Made by a program: the position numbers and the translations under genes. A stretch of 64,000 nt of DNA from Nannocystaceae bacterium (GTDB taxonomy: Bacteria > Myxococcota_A > Polyangia > Nannocystales > Nannocystaceae): contig JAIBBS010000004.1 in the NCBI GenBank assembly GCA_019694555.1, positions 34,592-98,591 of the forward strand, written 5' to 3'. The notes under the pieces were generated by a model that was not told the DNA's origin, ran no database searches, and saw only the letters and a program-made list of their open reading frames with translations. Within the stretch, counting starts at the first letter, position 1. The number at the start of each line of letters is the position of its first letter. Positions 61,174 to 64,000 of the stretch are shown here, piece after piece.

Positions 61174-64000
61174 GTGCTTCTCGCTGCGCACGCGGCGTGC
61201 GAGCATGGTCGGACGGGCTCGGACACACCACACGACCCCGACGACACGCTGGCCGACGCGGCGCGGCGGACCCTGGCCGCGGGCGCGCGCGACGACGCCG
61301 ACGCCGGCGCGCGGCTGGCCGCGGCGCTGGTGCAGCGCATGATGGGCGCGGCCGAGCCGGCGCGGATCGGCCGCTACCACGTCGGCGCGCTGCTGGGCCG
61401 CGGCGGTGCCGGTGCGGTCCACCGCGCGTGGGATCCCGAGCTCGATCGCGAGGTCGCGATCAAGCGCGTGCACCTGCGCGGCAACGCCCAGGAGGTGCAC
61501 GCGAGCGAGGTGCGACTGCTGCGGGAGGCCCGTGCGCTGGCGCAGATCGACCACCGCGCGGTCGTGCGCGTGCTCGACGTCGGCAGCCACGACGGACCGC
61601 GCGGGCGCGAGGTCTACGTGGTGATGGAGCTGCTGCCGGGCATCAACCTCGCGCAGTGGTCGCGCACGCGCCCGCGTTGGCCCGCAGTGGTCGACGCGAT
61701 GGCCCAGGCCGCGTCGGGCCTCGCGGCCGCACACGCGCGCGGCCTGGTCCACCGCGACTTCAAGCCCGGCAACGCCATCATCGACCCGCACGGCCGCGTC
61801 ACGGTGATCGACTTCGGGCTCGCGATCGGCCAGGGCACCGCGGTCGGCTCCGAGCCCGGCGACGCCACCCCCGCGGACGATGGCGCGACCGCGACCGGCG
61901 TGGTGATGGGCACGCCGCCGTACATGGCACCCGAGCAGCACGAGGCCGGCGCGATCGATCACCGCTGCGACCAGTTCGCGCTGGCGGTGACGCTGTGCGA
62001 GCTGCTGTTCGACCGCCGCCCGTTCCCGCAGCGCGAGCTGGTGCGGCTGGTCGCGGCCAAGCGCGCCGGTCGCTTCGAGCTGCCGCGCGCCGGCGGCGTG
62101 CCGGCGCGACTGCTGGCGATCCTCGCGCGCGGCCTGCAGCCCGACCCGGCGCAGCGCTTCGCCGACATGGCCCAGCTGGCCGCGGCCCTGCGCGCGAGCC
62201 TGCCCCGCCGCGGCCGCGCGCGCGCGATCACACTCGCCGCGGCCGCGGTGGCTGCGAGCGCGATCGCGACCGGCATGCTCGCGCGATCGCAGGCACCGGC
62301 GTGTGCCGAGCGGGTCGCGGCGTTGCAGGGGTTCGAGCCCGACGACGCGGCCGCGATCGAGCGCGCGTTCGCGGCCACGGGCCTGGACTACGCCCAGGGT
62401 GCGGCGCCGCGGACGATCGCCGCGCTCGAGGATCAGTCGCGCCGCATCGTCGACGTCGCGCGCGAGCTGTGCGACGGCGGCCGCATCGACCCCGACGCGC
62501 ACGCGTGCCTGCAGACGCGGCGGGCCGAGCTCGTCGCGCTGCGCGACGCGTTGATCGCGGCCGACGCCGAGCTCGCGGCGCGGGCGGTCGGTGCGACCGC
62601 GGCGCTGGGCGACCCCCGCGGCTGCGATCGCGTGGCTGGCCCGCGGCACGACGACGCCACGCTGCAGGCGCTGGCGGCGATCGAGGCGCTCGAACGGCTC
62701 GGCCGCGAGACCGCGGCGCTCGAACGCACGGTCGCGCTGCTGCAGCAGCCGGCGGTCGTGCACGATCCCGTGCTGCACGCGCGCGTGCTCGCGGTGCAAG
62801 GACGACTGCAGCTGCAATCCGGTGACCCGCGCAGCGGCGAGGCCGCGACCGAGCAGGCCGCGCTGGCGGCCGCGGCCGCCGGTGACGACGAGGTCGCGGC
62901 GCGGGCGTGGTTCACGCTCGCGCACCACCGCGCGCGCCAGGGCGACGTCGAGGCCGCCGAGCTCGCGCTGCGCAACGGCCACGCCGCGATGTCGGCGTGG
63001 CGCGGGACCGGCGATCGCAGCAGCGAGTCCACCGTGTCCGACGCCGCCACCATCGCGCTCGCACGCCTCGACGGCACCGCCCGCACCGCGATCGCGCTCG
63101 CACGCGGCGAGTGGGCCGCGGCCCTGGAGGCGGCGCTGCAGCTGCGCGCGGACACCCTCGTGCTGTACGACGAAGGCGACGTGCACGTCATCGAGGCCGA
63201 CAACACCGTCGCGGTGGTGCTGCGCCGCGCGGGCCGGCCCGACGACTCCATCGAGGTGCTGCAGCAGGCCATCGCGGCCCTGCGCGCGACCGCCGGCGAC
63301 GATCATCCCGACCTCGCGATCCTGCACGGCAACCTCGGCGCGGCGTTGCTCGAGCGCGGCCGCGGCGAGCAGGCGCTGGCGGCCGATCTCGCGGCGCTCG
63401 CGGTGCTCGATGCCAACGGCGAACGCAGCTCGCTGCGCCGCGCGGCGATCGAGGCCCACACCGCCGGCGCGCTGCATCGGCTCGCACGCGACGAAGCCGC
63501 CGTGACCCACGGGCGCGCGGCGCTGGAGATGCTCGCGGCGCTGGGACAGCTCGACGGCAACACCGCCACGGTCGCGCGCAACAACCTCGCGATGGCGTTG
63601 TCGAAGACCGGCGAGCGCGACGGCGCGATCGAACAGCTGCGCGCGGCGTTGGCGACCCACCTGCGGCTCGACCCGCGCGGTCGCTCGGTGCCGCTGGCCC
63701 ACGGCAACCTCGCGCGCGAGCTCGCCGCCGCGGGCCGCCACGAGGAGGCCCGCGAGCAGGGCCAGACCGCGGTCGCGCGCGCGCGGGAGATCTTCGGCGC
63801 GCGCAGCCTCGAGTCCGCCACCGCCCAGGTCGCGCTGGGCGACGTGTTGCACGAGACCGGTGATGCGACCGCCGCGATCACGGCGTACGCCGCCGCGCTG
63901 GCGCTGCGCGAGGAGCTGGGCGCACCGCTGCACCAGCGCGCGCGCGTGCAGCTGGAGCTCGCGCGCGCACGCGTCGACGCCGGCGCCGCGCCCGGGGTCG
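61174..64000 (+). CDS. Ser/Thr protein kinase with TPR tail, cut by window end
   Basis: The frame is open from about 61080 to the end of the window. GTG 61174 is a guess at the start; ATG 61339 is another. The kinase domain runs from IGRYHVGALLGRGGAGAVHR through VAIKRVHL, HRDFKPGNAIIDPHGRVTVI (with DFG following) and GTPPYMAPEQHEAGAID. A membrane helix follows at roughly 62,221-62,285 (AITLAAAAVAASAIATGML). The rest is helical TPR-like repeats (HPDLAILHGNLGAALLERGR; TVARNNLAMALSKTGERDGA). Same layout as the kinase at 18.8-21.6 kb. The stop is beyond 64000. It follows the sigma/regulator pair by 17 bp and may be in their operon. Confidence 0.9.
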   Translation, partial: MLLAAHAACEHGRTGSDTPHDPDDTLADAARRTLAAGARDDADAGARLAAALVQRMMGAAEPARIGRYHVGALLGRGGAGAVHRAWDPELDREVAIKRVHLRGNAQEVHASEVRLLREARALAQIDHRAVVRVLDVGSHDGPRGREVYVVMELLPGINLAQWSRTRPRWPAVVDAMAQAASGLAAAHARGLVHRDFKPGNAIIDPHGRVTVIDFGLAIGQGTAVGSEPGDATPADDGATATGVVMGTPPYMAPEQHEAGAIDHRCDQFALAVTLCELLFDRRPFPQRELVRLVAAKRAGRFELPRAGGVPARLLAILARGLQPDPAQRFADMAQLAAALRASLPRRGRARAITLAAAAVAASAIATGMLARSQAPACAERVAALQGFEPDDAAAIERAFAATGLDYAQGAAPRTIAALEDQSRRIVDVARELCDGGRIDPDAHACLQTRRAELVALRDALIAADAELAARAVGATAALGDPRGCDRVAGPRHDDATLQALAAIEALERLGRETAALERTVALLQQPAVVHDPVLHARVLAVQGRLQLQSGDPRSGEAATEQAALAAAAAGDDEVAARAWFTLAHHRARQGDVEAAELALRNGHAAMSAWRGTGDRSSESTVSDAATIALARLDGTARTAIALARGEWAAALEAALQLRADTLVLYDEGDVHVIEADNTVAVVLRRAGRPDDSIEVLQQAIAALRATAGDDHPDLAILHGNLGAALLERGRGEQALAADLAALAVLDANGERSSLRRAAIEAHTAGALHRLARDEAAVTHGRAALEMLAALGQLDGNTATVARNNLAMALSKTGERDGAIEQLRAALATHLRLDPRGRSVPLAHGNLARELAAAGRHEEAREQGQTAVARAREIFGARSLESATAQVALGDVLHETGDATAAITAYAAALALREELGAPLHQRARVQLELARARVDAGAAPGV

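Noticed and set aside
61078..63933. 951-residue minus-strand frame opposite the terminal kinase
   Set aside because: The plus strand carries unmistakable kinase motifs in order; the minus frame is a high-GC shadow rich in Arg, Gln and His.

Overview
The window is very GC-rich and densely coded on both strands. Many predicted lipoproteins carry a lipobox Cys followed by a Ser/Thr/Gly/Asp-rich spacer. There are large Ser/Thr kinases with TPR tails, a protease with a GCGC-type C-terminal sorting signal, DUF4215/SBBP-type surface proteins and no tRNA or rRNA. Together these suggest a chromosomal segment of a myxobacterium (Myxococcota), most like the Nannocystis/Enhygromyxa side of the group. This is inference from gene style, not from a marker gene.

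Layout. 1-7.4 kb: end of a DUF4331 protein, a catalase-fold protein, a YjbR protein with a histone-H1-like tail, an ABC-F ATPase, a possible His/Cys-dyad protein and a DUF1566 membrane protein. 7.5-12 kb: an esterase, then a complete succinate dehydrogenase/fumarate reductase operon (C-A-B). 12-15.3 kb: HAD phosphatase, a repeat lipoprotein, secreted proteins. 15.3-18.7 kb: a second, unrelated-looking complex II operon on the minus strand. 18.8-25.2 kb: TPR kinase, serine hydrolase, a CBS protein coupled to a site-2-protease-like M50/CBS protein. 25.3-31.3 kb: an accessory operon, probably translationally coupled, of a glycosyltransferase-like protein, four related small beta modules (one with a tail-fibre-like glycine repeat) and two right-handed beta-helix proteins. 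31.3-39.9 kb: paralogous lipoproteins, a receiver/HTH-like regulator, a decayed ParE/RelE toxin, an MBOAT/SGNH acylation pair and more lipoproteins. 40.1-44.1 kb: murein endopeptidase, DUF6263 protein, trypsin-like protease. 44.3-54.1 kb: a minus-strand array starting at an ECF sigma factor and running through a membrane regulator, two extraordinary Cys-repeat lipoproteins, an exported protein, VgrG, a methyltransferase and uracil phosphoribosyltransferase. 54.3-58.6 kb: surface lipoproteins flanking the RNase P RNA gene. 58.6-64 kb: phosphofructokinase, a second ECF sigma/regulator pair and a kinase that runs off the end.

Two themes stand out. First, many single or first-in-operon genes have a -10-like hexamer (TAnnnT or close) only 5-12 nt before the start codon and no Shine-Dalgarno sequence, so leaderless or very short-leader transcripts look common. 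Downstream genes in operons instead carry clear AGGAGG-type sites or overlap as ATGA/GTGA. Second, the window holds two candidate undescribed systems: the fibre-like operon at 25.3-31.3 kb and the sigma-factor-led Cys-repeat lipoprotein/VgrG array at 44.3-54.1 kb.
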